Positions 9,769-18,747 are shown, numbered from the stretch's first letter. The stretch: 64,000 nucleotides of DNA from Bacteroidales bacterium (GCA_028687995.1 JAQTZA010000008.1:106909-170908); one strand, 5' to 3'. Notes: a model not told the origin generated them from the letters alone. A program made the numbers and translations.

Positions 9769-11667
9769 ATGGGAAAAATTATTGGAATTGACTTAGGAAC
9801 AACCAACTCTTGTGTTGCCGTTTTGGAAGGAAACGAGCCGGTTGTAATCGCTAATAGCGAAGGTCGCAGAACTACTCCTTCTATTGTTGCATTTATCGAC
9901 GGTGGCGAACGCAAAGTGGGTGATCCTGCAAAACGTCAAGCAATCACAAACCCACAAAAAACGGTTGCTTCTATCAAACGTTTCATGGGTGAATCATTTG
10001 ATCAGGTAGCGAAAGAGATCACGCGTGTACCTTACACCGTGAAACGTGGTGATAACAACACTCCACGTGTAGAAATCGATGGACGTCTTTATACGCCACA
10101 AGAAATTTCGGCTATGGTGCTTCAAAAAATGAAGAAAACTGCTGAAGATTACCTTGGACAAGAAGTAACTGACGCAGTAATCACTGTACCTGCATACTTC
10201 AACGATGCACAACGTCAAGCTACCAAAGAAGCGGGTGAAATCGCTGGTTTGAATGTACGTCGTATCGTGAACGAACCAACTGCTGCGTCGTTGGCTTACG
10301 GTCTCGACAAAGCACACAAAGATATGAAAATCGCGGTATTCGACCTTGGTGGAGGTACTTTCGATATCTCTATCCTTGAGTTAGGTGATGGTGTATTCGA
10401 AGTAAAATCAACCAATGGTGATACTCACTTGGGTGGTGATGACTTCGACCACGTGATCATTGACTGGTTGGCTGACGAATTCAAAAAAGACGAAGGAATT
10501 GACTTGCGTCAAGACCCAATGTCGTTGCAACGTCTGAAAGAAGCTGCTGAAAAAGCTAAAATTGAGCTTTCAAGTTCTTCTTCTTCAGAAATCAATTTGC
10601 CATACATTATGCCAGTTAACGGAATTCCAAAGCACTTGGTGAAAACCTTGAGCCGTGCGCAATTCGAAAAATTGGCTGACAAATTGATTCAAGCAACTGT
10701 AGAACCATGTCGTAAAGCATTGTCTGATGCTGGTTTAACAACATCTGACATCGACGAAGTAATCTTGGTTGGTGGATCGACTCGTATTCCTGCCATTGTT
10801 GAAATCGTTGAGAAATTCTTCGGAAAAGCACCTTCTAAAGGTGTGAATCCAGACGAAGTAGTTGCCGTAGGTGCTGCTATTCAAGGTGGTGTATTGACAG
10901 GAGAAGTGAAAGATGTGTTGCTGCTCGACGTTACTCCACTTTCGTTGGGTATCGAAACCATGGGTGGTGTATTGACCAAATTAATTGAATCAAACACAAC
11001 CATTCCAAGCAAGAAATCGGAAACGTTCTCTACAGCGGTTGACAATCAGCCTTCGGTTGAAATCCACATTCTGCAAGGTGAGCGTCCAATGGCGAAAGAC
11101 AACAAATCAATTGGTCGTTTCCACTTAGATGGTATTATGCCAGCTCGTCGTGGTGAACCACAAATCGAAGTAACTTTTGACATCGATGCCAACGGTATTC
11201 TTCATGTTTCTGCGAAAGATAAAGCAACAGGCAAATCGCAAAGCATACGTATCGAAGCATCAAGCGGATTGTCTGATGCAGACATCAAACGTATGAAAGA
11301 CGAAGCGGCTGCGAATGCTGAATCGGACAAAGTGGAGAAAGAGAAAATCGACAAATTGAACCAAGCGGATTCAATGATTTTCCAAACAGAGAAGCAATTG
11401 ACCGAACTTGGCGATAAAATCTCTGCTGACAAAAAAGCTCCTATCGAAGCAGCTTTAGCTAAACTAAAAGAGGCTCACAAAGCACAAGATTTGGCTGGTA
11501 TTGATGCTGCAACCAACGAGTTGAACACTGCTTTCCACGCAGTATCGCAAGATATGTACAACGCGCAACAACAAGCAGAAGGTGGTCAACCCGGTGGTGC
11601 GCAACAACAAGCGCCTAACGATGGCAAAGACAACGTAACTGATGTTGACTTTGAAGAAGTAAAATAG
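9769..11667 (+). CDS. dnaK: Chaperone protein DnaK (Hsp70)
   Basis: I place the start at 9769 ([16 protein letters not shown]), the invariant family N terminus; the in-frame upstream extension is rich in K/N and not family-like. The nucleotide-binding domain carries [21 protein letters not shown] and [10 protein letters not shown]. The substrate-binding beta domain follows ([14 protein letters not shown]), then the helical lid. The tail is Q/G-rich and ends DVDFEEVK, the conserved acidic EEVD-like end. DnaK folds client proteins by ATP-driven cycles with DnaJ and GrpE. The integrated element begins inside the last four codons. It keeps the reading frame and alters only the third base of the stop codon (inferred TAA to TAG). 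Confidence 0.98.
   Translation: MGKIIGIDLGTTNSCVAVLEGNEPVVIANSEGRRTTPSIVAFIDGGERKVGDPAKRQAITNPQKTVASIKRFMGESFDQVAKEITRVPYTVKRGDNNTPRVEIDGRLYTPQEISAMVLQKMKKTAEDYLGQEVTDAVITVPAYFNDAQRQATKEAGEIAGLNVRRIVNEPTAASLAYGLDKAHKDMKIAVFDLGGGTFDISILELGDGVFEVKSTNGDTHLGGDDFDHVIIDWLADEFKKDEGIDLRQDPMSLQRLKEAAEKAKIELSSSSSSEINLPYIMPVNGIPKHLVKTLSRAQFEKLADKLIQATVEPCRKALSDAGLTTSDIDEVILVGGSTRIPAIVEIVEKFFGKAPSKGVNPDEVVAVGAAIQGGVLTGEVKDVLLLDVTPLSLGIETMGGVLTKLIESNTTIPSKKSETFSTAVDNQPSVEIHILQGERPMAKDNKSIGRFHLDGIMPARRGEPQIEVTFDIDANGILHVSAKDKATGKSQSIRIEASSGLSDADIKRMKDEAAANAESDKVEKEKIDKLNQADSMIFQTEKQLTELGDKISADKKAPIEAALAKLKEAHKAQDLAGIDAATNELNTAFHAVSQDMYNAQQQAEGGQPGGAQQQAPNDGKDNVTDVDFEEVK
11653..11666 (+). repeat. Left attachment-site core (attL)
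   Basis: The 14-bp GAAGAAGTAAAATA covers the last four dnaK codons and two bases of the stop codon. The base after the core is G here (stop TAG) and A at the right copy (TAA), so the uninterrupted dnaK very likely ended in TAA. Confidence 0.85.
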
Positions 11668-11700
11668 TCCACATTAAGTAACAAATCAAACAAATTGTCT

Positions 11701-11736
11701 AACCTCTGTAAATCATATATTTACAGAGGTTTTTTA
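11701..11736 (+). terminator. Element-borne terminator now serving dnaK
   Basis: AACCTCTGTAAAT (11701-11713) and ATTTACAGAGGTT (11719-11731) make a perfect 13-bp stem with a 5-nt loop and a T-run. It is inside the element, 34 bp after the dnaK stop codon. Confidence 0.9.
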
Positions 11737-11785
11737 TTTTAAATTCTATACTTTCCTATTTGTGTAATTGGTTTTTTAATAGTGT

Positions 11786-11838
11786 ATTTGTACCATATTT
11801 GTATCGCGCCTTATTTAAAAGACTATGTGCGCCTTATT
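11786..11838 (+). promoter_or_regulatory. Candidate integrase/excisionase binding sites at the left end
   Basis: ATTTGTACCATA (11786-11797) recurs exactly at 48301-48312 near the other end. GCGCCTTATT occurs twice in direct orientation here (11806-11815 and 11829-11838), 23 bp apart. Such arm-type repeats inside att regions are expected for tyrosine-recombinase elements. The assignment is inferred from position. Confidence 0.5.
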
Positions 11839-11905
11839 GATGCTTATAAGTTCTTAGTGTGTTTTATTCTGTCTTATTTCTTATGATAATCTAAAATTTG
11901 ATGCT

Positions 11906-12484
11906 ATGGGTTACAGTAAATTAAAAATCCCGAAAGTCTGCGAGTGTTGCAAGAAACCATTCGAAGCAAAAACTGTCCTAACTCGATTCTGTAGTACACA
12001 GTGTGTAAACAAAGCCGACCGTACAAGAAAGAAAGATGCTAAAGAGCAGACCAAAACTCAGGCAGAAAAAGCGCAAAAAACAGAAGTAATTGCCGACATT
12101 CAAAGTCGCCCTTACATTTCCATTCCGGAGGCTACTCTCCTGTTCGGAATATCAAAAGACACCTTACGCCGTCTAATTAAACGCGGAAAGATACCGGCTC
12201 ACAATCTTGGTCAAAGATTGACCAGGATAAGCCGTGTTCACCTCGAAGCTCTATTCGTACCAATTGCCATTCCTGAACCAATCCCCGAATCACCAAAAGA
12301 GTATAAGCCCGAAGACTGCTATACAATTGGTGAAGTCCAAAAGAAGTTTGGAATATCTGATAAAACACTATACTTGGCAATCAAACGGCTGAACATAGAC
12401 AAAATTCCAATTGGAAAATATGTATATGTCCCTAAAGAACAAATCGACAAAGTTTTTGCACCAACTCAATCTGAAAACCCATGA
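11906..12484 (+). CDS. Zinc-finger plus double helix-turn-helix protein, likely excisionase/regulator
   Basis: The protein has 192 residues. The N terminus has a cysteine cluster (Cys12, Cys14, Cys15, Cys29, Cys33) resembling a small zinc ribbon. Two HTH_17/MerR-like DNA-binding domains follow: about residues 69-115 (ISIPEATLLFGISKDTLRRL) and 136-185 (CYTIGEVQKKFGISDKTLYL). The stop overlaps the integrase start by 4 nt, so the two are co-translated. Placed directly before an integrase, it most probably acts as a directionality factor or regulator. Two HTH domains in one chain would allow it to bind adjacent repeats, such as the GCGCCTTATT pair just upstream. Its function is inferred from context. 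Confidence 0.75.
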   Translation: MGYSKLKIPKVCECCKKPFEAKTVLTRFCSTQCVNKADRTRKKDAKEQTKTQAEKAQKTEVIADIQSRPYISIPEATLLFGISKDTLRRLIKRGKIPAHNLGQRLTRISRVHLEALFVPIAIPEPIPESPKEYKPEDCYTIGEVQKKFGISDKTLYLAIKRLNIDKIPIGKYVYVPKEQIDKVFAPTQSENP

Positions 12485-13722
12485 AGCAATTATCAAACAC
12501 GAAAGCAACGGTTCGCATACGTAAAGCTGAAGACCGTAAAGAATGGTATCTTTATATTGAGAGTTACCCAGTTATTGTGGACGGCAAAGCAACAAGAGTC
12601 CGACAGTATTTGAACCGGTCAGTTACAACAATTGAATGGGATAAAAAACGAACAGCAAGAACAGATCCTGACGGCAGCAAAACATATAAACCGAAGCGAG
12701 ATGATAATGGCTTGATTATATGCAAGAGCGAAATGGACCGTGCAAGTATTGTTTATGCTGATGGGATTCGTGCGCTACGTCAAAAAGAATTTGATAATGC
12801 AGAACTTTACACGGATGATGATAACAAGAAGATAGAAGCCAAAAAGAAGGCAGAAACGAACTTCATACAATACTTTGTAAAGTTAGCCAACCAGCGGAAT
12901 AAGAACCGTTCAGAAAGCATACAGTTAAGTTGGCTCTGTGTACATGACTACCTGAAGAAATTCAGTGGAGAGACACTTCTTTTCGCCAATCTTACTGAAA
13001 GTTGGTGCGAAGAATTCAAAGAATTTCTACTCACAACCAAAAGCCGAAAATCAAGCGAAGCCGTTTTAGCCCAGAATACAGCCGTAACATATTACAGCAT
13101 TTTCAAGGCAGCACTCAAAAAAGCGTTTGTGGATGGCTATTTAACAACAGACCTGAGCGCAAAAACCAAAGGCATAAAATTATTAGAAACCCGTCGGGAA
13201 TTCCTCACAATCGAGGAACTAAACAAACTTGCAGAAACGCCCTGCAACAACCCCACATTGAAAAAAGCAGCTCTATTTTCTGCTCTCACAGGGTTGCGGT
13301 TGTCCGATGTTCAAAAACTCACATGGAAAGAACTTGTTTTCGATGGCAAGCTTTATAAAATCAATTTCACCCAAAAGAAAACAAAAGGAGTTGAATATAT
13401 GCCTATTTCAGAGCAAGCCTTCGGGATATGTGGAGAAAAAGGCGAGCCCAATGCACTTGTTTTTGAAAAGCTCCCCGATTCAGCCTGGATATCGTCACCA
13501 CTCAAACATTGGGTAGAATCAGCAGGCATAGATAAGAAAATCACATTTCACTGCTTCCGGCATACCTTCGCCACTTTGCAATTGACCAGTGGCACCGACA
13601 TTTACACTGTAAGTAAAATGCTTGGTCATAAAGATTTGAAGGTAACACAAATCTGTGCAAAGATTGTAGATGAAACCAAACAAAAAGCAGCTAACAACAT
13701 AAAAATCAATGTAATCAAATAA
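12481..13722 (+). CDS. int: Tyrosine recombinase (integrase) with Cys at the nucleophile position
   Basis: The protein has 413 residues: an arm-binding N-terminal domain, a SAM-like core-binding domain (about 105-215) and a catalytic domain from about 225. The catalytic residues line up as Arg273 (LTGLRLSDV), His357 and Arg360 (HCFRH), and His383 (MLGHKDLKVTQ). Members of this Bacteroidota family then read TQIYAKI with the nucleophilic Tyr. Here the codon at 13654-13656 is TGT, giving TQICAKI (Cys392), a one-base change from TAT. The enzyme should cut and rejoin DNA at the att core. With Cys it is probably inactive, unless Cys can act or the base is a sequencing error. Its N-terminal neighbour is co-translated. 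Confidence 0.93.
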   Translation: MKQLSNTKATVRIRKAEDRKEWYLYIESYPVIVDGKATRVRQYLNRSVTTIEWDKKRTARTDPDGSKTYKPKRDDNGLIICKSEMDRASIVYADGIRALRQKEFDNAELYTDDDNKKIEAKKKAETNFIQYFVKLANQRNKNRSESIQLSWLCVHDYLKKFSGETLLFANLTESWCEEFKEFLLTTKSRKSSEAVLAQNTAVTYYSIFKAALKKAFVDGYLTTDLSAKTKGIKLLETRREFLTIEELNKLAETPCNNPTLKKAALFSALTGLRLSDVQKLTWKELVFDGKLYKINFTQKKTKGVEYMPISEQAFGICGEKGEPNALVFEKLPDSAWISSPLKHWVESAGIDKKITFHCFRHTFATLQLTSGTDIYTVSKMLGHKDLKVTQICAKIVDETKQKAANNIKINVIK

Positions 13723-13746
13723 ATAACCTTTCAATTTAATACTCAC

Positions 13747-14763
13747 ATGCATGTAAAGAACATTTTCAATTCAAAAAGTGATTTTAAAAACTTCACTATG
13801 AGCGAAAGAGCTACCTTTGGTGTTGTTATTAGATTTTACCAGAATGAAACCGAAACTACCGAACGGATAAAGGAAAATTCTCTCTCTCAAACCACTCTTT
13901 TTAATTGCGTTAGCACTATTACTGAAAAATTAAAAAGTGAAGAATTCCCAGAAGCATTTGTAAATGAAATCTGGGACGATATAAAACACATTAGGGGCAA
14001 AAAGAATGATGATATCCAAAATCAGCCGATTAGAAACATGCTCAACCTCGATTATGAATACAATGCGAATCGCTGGTATGAAGCAACTGTAATTTTCGCA
14101 TGTGTTTATATGGTTTTGGCTTTAGATTGCCCCAACAAAGTAAATTGCTTGACACTAATCAAAGAAAAAGGAGCTTACAATGAAGATGCTAAACCCTATT
14201 TCGAGCCATTCGAACAAGCGGTTATAAAACTCAAGGAAAACCAAGCCAAGCACCCTTCTGCCTACGGCATTGAAACAGATCAACCAAAAGAGGAACAGAA
14301 AAAATTATCCGAAGCGGAATGGTTAGCCAGTGAAAAACATTTCTCCTGGAAATTTGATAAATTACGCACTATTCTTGCTTGCAAATCACACGAGGAGCAA
14401 TTCCATGAATATATCGAAGAATGTAAAAGAGAGGAGAATTTACCCAATCCAAGCAAGGCCTATTTAGACCTTTTAAAAGTACAAATTCAATATCTCCAAC
14501 GCCAGATATCTCATAAGAACAACCCCTCAATTAATGTCAATGATATTGTAGACGCTCTGAAAGATCACAAGTTTTCCAATGAGCGTGCTGCTGAATTATT
14601 GGAAATTATCAACTACGCCTTGTATTCCAAGCAATACCCGGAAAATATTTGCGGGAACTTAGAAAACAAATTAAACTCTTTCGTCAGGCAGCTTCAACAC
14701 AAAGCGAGAATGATTCAATCCCAGACAATGAGGAGAACACCGACAAGGCTACACAAAAGGTAA
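13747..14763 (+). CDS. Unrecognised element protein, probably truncated by a frameshift
   Basis: A 338-residue acidic, helix-rich protein that I do not recognise beyond a general resemblance to accessory proteins found after the integrase in Bacteroidota elements. No signal peptide, membrane segment or metal motif is seen. Residues 150-250 are rich in E/K and may be coiled coil. The last 25 residues (from about RQLQHKARM) are basic and unlike the rest. A different frame beginning within this overlap continues with well-formed coding sequence to 15005. I therefore suspect one gene of about 415 codons broken by a frameshift between about 14650 and 14760. Confidence 0.55.
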   Translation: MHVKNIFNSKSDFKNFTMSERATFGVVIRFYQNETETTERIKENSLSQTTLFNCVSTITEKLKSEEFPEAFVNEIWDDIKHIRGKKNDDIQNQPIRNMLNLDYEYNANRWYEATVIFACVYMVLALDCPNKVNCLTLIKEKGAYNEDAKPYFEPFEQAVIKLKENQAKHPSAYGIETDQPKEEQKKLSEAEWLASEKHFSWKFDKLRTILACKSHEEQFHEYIEECKREENLPNPSKAYLDLLKVQIQYLQRQISHKNNPSINVNDIVDALKDHKFSNERAAELLEIINYALYSKQYPENICGNLENKLNSFVRQLQHKARMIQSQTMRRTPTRLHKR

Positions 14764-15005
14764 AGTCCGTTGCAATAATGGAAATGCTCAAACTTTTAGA
14801 CAAAGGAACTGCCCATAATGATCTTACAGACATTTGTAAATTCATTGCATTTCTTACAGGCAACTCCCATAAAAGCATTTACAATGATGCTCAAAATGGA
14901 ATTACGTTCAGCCCTAAACACCACGCCCAGGACATTGAAAGAGCAAACGAATTATTCAAATCTCTAAACATGTCAATATCAATAGACAAGCAAAAGCAAT
15001 ACTAA
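14649..15005 (+). CDS. C-terminal part of the preceding gene in a shifted frame, or a separate small protein
   Basis: This frame opens at a TTG inside the preceding gene (a later ATG lies at 14778, MEMLKLLDKG). It has an acidic linker (NDSIPDNEENTDK) and then a compact domain with FLTGNSHKSIYNDAQNGI and KHHAQDIERANELFKSLN. I associate that pattern with the C-terminal domain of RteC-like/accessory proteins of Bacteroidota mobile elements, from memory. It lies one frame (-1) away from the upstream gene with a 115-nt overlap. It could be the missing C terminus of that gene or a translationally coupled second protein. Confidence 0.5.
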   Translation: MRELRKQIKLFRQAASTQSENDSIPDNEENTDKATQKVKSVAIMEMLKLLDKGTAHNDLTDICKFIAFLTGNSHKSIYNDAQNGITFSPKHHAQDIERANELFKSLNMSISIDKQKQY

Positions 15006-15010
15006 ATCCC

Positions 15011-15027
15011 CAACCGGTTGTACAACC
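15011..15027. promoter_or_regulatory. Overlapping palindromes, possible operator
   Basis: CAACCGGTTG (15011-15020) and GGTTGTACAACC (15016-15027) are both perfect palindromes and share GGTTG. They lie between the accessory gene and the two HTH genes that follow, a plausible binding site for one of these HTH proteins. Confidence 0.4.
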
Positions 15028-15058
15028 AGTTGTAGGGTATTCTTTCGTATTTTTTTGT

Positions 15059-15095
15059 ACCACGATTTCAATTGAAGTCGTGGTTTTCTTTTTAT
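15059..15095 (+). terminator. Intrinsic terminator
   Basis: ACCACGA (15059-15065) and TCGTGGT (15078-15084), extended inward by TTCAATTGAA, form a hairpin followed by TTTTCTTTTTATT. It ends the integrase-side transcript. Confidence 0.75.
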
Positions 15096-15135
15096 TGGCA
15101 CAGAAGGAAGCCCAATCGCCGAAAACAAAATTAAT

Positions 15136-15489
15136 ATGTTTTCAGAACAAATTTCTTTCAACGAATTGCCTCAGGCAATAGTCTATCTTATCCAGAAAGT
15201 TGAAAATCTTGAAGCTCTCGTAGCAAAGGGACAATCGGAAACGCGCGAATCGGATCGCTGGTTTAATCTGAAAGAGTTTCAGGATTACCACCCCGACCAC
15301 CCGGCAGCACCTACCATTTATGCATGGGTTGGACAAAGACTTATTCCGAATCACAAACATGGGAAAAAGCTCATGTTCCTTAAATCGGAAATTGATGAAT
15401 GGCTTAAATCCGGCAAGCGGAAAACCGCAGCTGAACTAAGAGCAGAAGCAGCAGAATTTGTAGCTAAAAAAGGGAGGATTGTAAAATGA
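15136..15489 (+). CDS. HTH_17-type DNA-binding protein
   Basis: The protein has 117 residues. After an N-terminal coiled helix (FNELPQAIVYLIQKVENLEALV) comes a winged-helix/excisionase-like domain (WFNLKEFQDYHPDHPAAPTIYAWV, then HKHGKKLMFLKSEIDEWL). This is the common helix-turn-helix protein of Bacteroidota elements found just before replication genes. It most likely regulates replication or excision. The stop codon overlaps the next start by 4 nt. Confidence 0.75.
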   Translation: MFSEQISFNELPQAIVYLIQKVENLEALVAKGQSETRESDRWFNLKEFQDYHPDHPAAPTIYAWVGQRLIPNHKHGKKLMFLKSEIDEWLKSGKRKTAAELRAEAAEFVAKKGRIVK

Positions 15490-15836
15490 CAGACAATAAA
15501 CACCCCCAGCGATTAGCCGACATTCTGAAAGATTATTTTCAGAACAGCAACGAGCCCTTGGCCGTTGACTTCCGCAAACAATTTGCCGGAACAGACAACC
15601 CTCTTTTAGCCCTAAAGCCAGGCGACGAGACTTCTCTTGAAGATTGGCTCGACAATCAGGATGTAATGCAAGCATTACACGTGTCTCCCCGAACACTTCA
15701 AACGCTACGTTCCAATGGCTTATTGCCTTTCTCACGTATTGGCAACAAGCTTTATTATCGCCGTCAGGATATTATCAAAATCCTATCTGACAATTACACA
15801 ATGCGTAAAATTCAGAATTATGGGAGAGATAAATAA
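15486..15836 (+). CDS. HTH_17-type DNA-binding protein
   Basis: The protein has 116 residues. The C-terminal half carries an excisionase/MerR-like domain (DVMQALHVSPRTLQTLRSNG, then RIGNKLYYRRQDIIKIL). The first 50 residues are unrecognised. It overlaps the neighbouring genes at both ends (4 nt upstream, 17 nt downstream), so this is a single operon with the replication genes. Its likely job is to recognise a DNA site for replication or to control the operon. Confidence 0.75.
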   Translation: MTDNKHPQRLADILKDYFQNSNEPLAVDFRKQFAGTDNPLLALKPGDETSLEDWLDNQDVMQALHVSPRTLQTLRSNGLLPFSRIGNKLYYRRQDIIKILSDNYTMRKIQNYGRDK

Positions 15837-16827
15837 ACTGGCGATATTATCCCAAACGCATTATGGCATTGGAATCTATGCACATATCCTGAAGTCGTAT
15901 TATCCAAATCAAACAGTCCTCTCCCTTTCGGGGAGGACTTGTTTGCCAACCAAAAACCCATTCAATGCCGATAAACCGACATTGAATATTTTCATTTACA
16001 AAGAAAATGTATTGGGTAATGCTTCAGATAAAGAGTTTGCACGGCATTCGGATAGCGAAAACGCTATCCCTGCCGGTGATCCGTTCGACTTCGCCGAACT
16101 ACACTACAAACAGTCGGGCAATGAACTATTGCAGACGATTAACAAAGAAATGAATCTGAGAATTGGAGAAGTATTCGATTTTTATAAAAGCAGAAATAAT
16201 CCTGACAATCAAAATAATCATTCAAATCACAGTTCAGACATTAGGGTGAGGCATTTCTCATTCTTCAAAGCTCCCGTTCGGAATACCATTCCTCACAAGT
16301 CAATTTCTTTGCTTGATGCCTACAATTACATTGTTGGCGATTATGCAAAAGTTCGCACCGAGAAATTACGCTCTCTGCTTTCTCAACTTCCCCCTTTAGG
16401 GGGCAAGGGGGTTGCACGGCAATTCAAAGCCTCGACATTCGATTATTGTACTTTTTCAGGAATGTTTCAAACCCGCAACGATAAAGCTTTGATTAGTCAT
16501 TCCTGTTTGTTGTGTATTGATTTTGACCACTTGCAAAGCGTTGATCTGCTTCGCAAGCAACTTTTGCAAGACGAATACTTTGATACACAAATGCTCTTCG
16601 TCAGCCCTTCCGGGGATGGGCTGAAATGGATAATTCCCATTGACACAGCAAAAACCTCACATAGTGAGTTTTTCGTTGCGGTTGCAAATTACATTCAACA
16701 AACCTACGGTGTTGAAGTCGATAAATCAGGGCGGGACATATCCCGCGCCTGCTTTTTGCCACACGACCCACAGGCATACATTAATCCACGTCTTTTAAAT
16801 TCGTGTAATTCCCAAAAATTCGCATAA
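15820..16827 (+). CDS. VirE_N / BT4734-like replication-associated protein
   Basis: The product is about 335 residues from ATG 15820 (MGEINKLAILSQTHYG); the open frame begins further upstream, but that part overlaps the HTH gene. From about residue 150 it follows the VirE N-terminal (BT4734-like) pattern: RHFSFFKAPV, SISLLDAYNYIVGDYAKV, YCTFSGMFQTRNDKALISHS, CIDFDHL, FVSPSGDGLKWIIPID and KSGRDISRACFLPHDP. This domain resembles archaeo-eukaryotic primase/polymerase-like folds and precedes DUF3987 proteins in many Bacteroidota elements, suggesting element replication. The N-terminal region holds two in-frame repeat insertions (15915-15939 and 16198-16240), and another palindrome sits at 16390-16403. 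Confidence 0.85.
   Translation: MGEINKLAILSQTHYGIGIYAHILKSYYPNQTVLSLSGRTCLPTKNPFNADKPTLNIFIYKENVLGNASDKEFARHSDSENAIPAGDPFDFAELHYKQSGNELLQTINKEMNLRIGEVFDFYKSRNNPDNQNNHSNHSSDIRVRHFSFFKAPVRNTIPHKSISLLDAYNYIVGDYAKVRTEKLRSLLSQLPPLGGKGVARQFKASTFDYCTFSGMFQTRNDKALISHSCLLCIDFDHLQSVDLLRKQLLQDEYFDTQMLFVSPSGDGLKWIIPIDTAKTSHSEFFVAVANYIQQTYGVEVDKSGRDISRACFLPHDPQAYINPRLLNSCNSQKFA
15915..15939 (+). repeat. Intragenic palindrome (REP-like)
   Basis: AGTCCTC (15915-15921) and GAGGACT (15933-15939) flank CCCTTTCGGGG. This resembles the C/G-block REP palindromes scattered through Bacteroidota genomes, here read in frame as SLSGRTCL. Confidence 0.6.
16198..16240 (+). repeat. Dispersed A/C-rich repeat, copy 1 (in frame)
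   Basis: The segment resembles 17331-17375 in the next gene, both ending in (A)TCA-AGTTCAGACA. It encodes NQNNHSNHSSD in a linker. Sharing between two unrelated genes points to a mobile or dispersed repeat rather than to homology of the proteins. Confidence 0.6.
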
Positions 16828-16839
16828 TTCGTTATTAAT

Positions 16840-18747
16840 ATGAGCAAGAAGACATTTAACCCGACAGACTGGCAACCCTCAGAATCCAACAAGATAGAAA
16901 CACAAAAATCTCATAATTCAGATGCACTTTCCCCCTCTCAAAAATCAAATTCCGCTTTTCTTTCTCCTCAGGGAGAAAGTACCCGTAGGGGGATAGAGGT
17001 CAGAGAGGGGTCAGGGGTGAGGTCTGATTTGGAGTTGATTGTAAACCGTATCGAATCCGCCTCGATTGATATTGCCCCCAATTATGCTGATTGGCGTGAC
17101 CTGGGCTTTGCCCTCGCTGACGCTTTGGGCGAAAGTGGTCGTAATTACTACCACCGCCTAAGCCGTTTTTATCCGTCTTATTCGCAAAGCGAAACTGACA
17201 AACAATACTCTGCTTGCCTTGCTTCGCACGGCCACGGTGTTACAATCAAAACGCTTTACCACCTTGCAAAGTCGGCAGGAATAGACATTGCAATTAAAAC
17301 TCAAACTAATTCGATAGCTTCCCAAAAGGGAAATCATAATAATCAAGACAATCAAAAAAATCATAGTTCAGACAATATTTCTCCAATTCCCCAAAATGGG
17401 GAAATGGAGGAAATGGGGAATCAGGAGAAGCAACTACCCGCTTTCCCAAAAGCAATATTTGAAACCTTGCCCGGATTACTCCATGCAATCACTTCAAATG
17501 CCGATTCTCCCGAAGATGCTGATTTGCTTTTGCTGGGTTCACTGACTGTTTTTAGTGCCTGTATGCCCAATGTGTATGGGGTATATGGACAGCATGAAGT
17601 ATTTCCAAACTTATTTCTTTTTGTCACAGCAAAAGCTTCTGCAGGTAAAGGAAGACTTTCCCTTTGCCGTCGTTTGGTAGAACCTATTCACCAAATGATG
17701 CGCCAGCAATGCAAGGCAGAACAGGAAGAATACAAACTGAAACTCACACAGTACAACGCCAGCAGCGATAAGGCGCACGAGGAAAAACCCGAAGAACCAC
17801 CACTCAGGACACTGATTATTCCAGCTAACAACAGCGCAACAGGCCTGTTTCAATTGCTCAAAGAAAATAACGAAAAGGGATTGATTTTTGAAACCGAAGG
17901 AGATACACTTGCACAGACATTCAAAAGCGAACACGGAAATTATTCCGATGGTTTCCGCAAAGCGTTCCACCACGAAACAATTTCTTATAACCGCAGAAAA
18001 GACAGGGAATTTGTTGAGTTGGCAAGCCCTCAACTTTCCGCTCTTTTGTCCGGTACACCCAAGCAGGTATCTTCATTGATTCCGAACGCCGAAAACGGAC
18101 TGTTCAGCCGTTTCATGTTCTACTTTATGAACCTTCGTCCTATATGGAAAGATGTGTTTGCCGGAGATGATGAGCAACCACTTGAACATAAATTTGATGT
18201 TTATGGAAAAGAATTTCTGGGTTTCAATCTTTTTCTTCGCCAGCAACTGGGCAGATTTCGGTTTGCTTTTTCAAGCAGCCAACAAAAAGCGTTCAACGCC
18301 TACTTTGAACAAACACAACTTCAATACCTCGAATTGTGCGGAGATGATTATGTGGGTAGCATTCGGCGATTGGGTTTAATTGCATTTCGTTTGGCTATGA
18401 TTATGACCGCTCTGAGAATTATTGATACAGGCGAAGTTTCGTCTGTGCTTGTCTGCAATGACAGCGATTTCAATACAGTGATGGAAATAGTAAAAGTGCT
18501 TGTGCTACATGCTGCATACATTTTTGAGCAATTACCCAAAGACACCGCAACACAGCAGCCCTTAAATCACAAACGCCAGTTACTGGATGCTTTACCTTCT
18601 GAATTTGACCGCCAGACTTATCTGAACATATCTGAACAATTAAAGATACCTGCAAAAACTGCCGAAAAACAAATCACGCGGTTTATTAATGCAGGCTTAT
18701 TGGTTCGACAATCGCATGGAAGTTATTCTAAAACAGAAACTAAATAA
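16840..18747 (+). CDS. PriCT-2 / DUF3987 primase-helicase-like replication protein
   Basis: The protein has 635 residues. About residues 65-150 form a PriCT-2 domain (SIDIAPNYADWRDLGFALAD, then FYPSYSQSETDKQY). About residues 205-600 form DUF3987, with a P-loop-like ASAGKGRLS, a later FETEGDTL acidic motif and an arginine-rich end, so it is probably a helicase/ATPase for element replication. It follows the VirE_N gene by 12 bp. The region between the N terminus and the PriCT-2 domain, and the linker before DUF3987, consist largely of dispersed repeats read in frame (16925-17030, 17331-17375, 17389-17425). The protein therefore carries several repeat-derived, probably unstructured inserts. Confidence 0.85.
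   Translation: MSKKTFNPTDWQPSESNKIETQKSHNSDALSPSQKSNSAFLSPQGESTRRGIEVREGSGVRSDLELIVNRIESASIDIAPNYADWRDLGFALADALGESGRNYYHRLSRFYPSYSQSETDKQYSACLASHGHGVTIKTLYHLAKSAGIDIAIKTQTNSIASQKGNHNNQDNQKNHSSDNISPIPQNGEMEEMGNQEKQLPAFPKAIFETLPGLLHAITSNADSPEDADLLLLGSLTVFSACMPNVYGVYGQHEVFPNLFLFVTAKASAGKGRLSLCRRLVEPIHQMMRQQCKAEQEEYKLKLTQYNASSDKAHEEKPEEPPLRTLIIPANNSATGLFQLLKENNEKGLIFETEGDTLAQTFKSEHGNYSDGFRKAFHHETISYNRRKDREFVELASPQLSALLSGTPKQVSSLIPNAENGLFSRFMFYFMNLRPIWKDVFAGDDEQPLEHKFDVYGKEFLGFNLFLRQQLGRFRFAFSSSQQKAFNAYFEQTQLQYLELCGDDYVGSIRRLGLIAFRLAMIMTALRIIDTGEVSSVLVCNDSDFNTVMEIVKVLVLHAAYIFEQLPKDTATQQPLNHKRQLLDALPSEFDRQTYLNISEQLKIPAKTAEKQITRFINAGLLVRQSHGSYSKTETK
17331..17375 (+). repeat. Dispersed A/C-rich repeat, copy 2 (in frame)
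   Basis: This is a relative of 16198-16240. It encodes NHNNQDNQKNHSSDN in the linker between PriCT-2 and DUF3987. Confidence 0.6.
17389..17425 (+). repeat. C4/G4-block palindrome, intragenic copy
   Basis: ATTCCCCAAAATGGGGAAAT and GGGGAAT belong to the same type as the palindromes at 34663-34692 and 44287-44325. It is translated as part of the acidic linker (GEMEEMGN). Confidence 0.6.
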
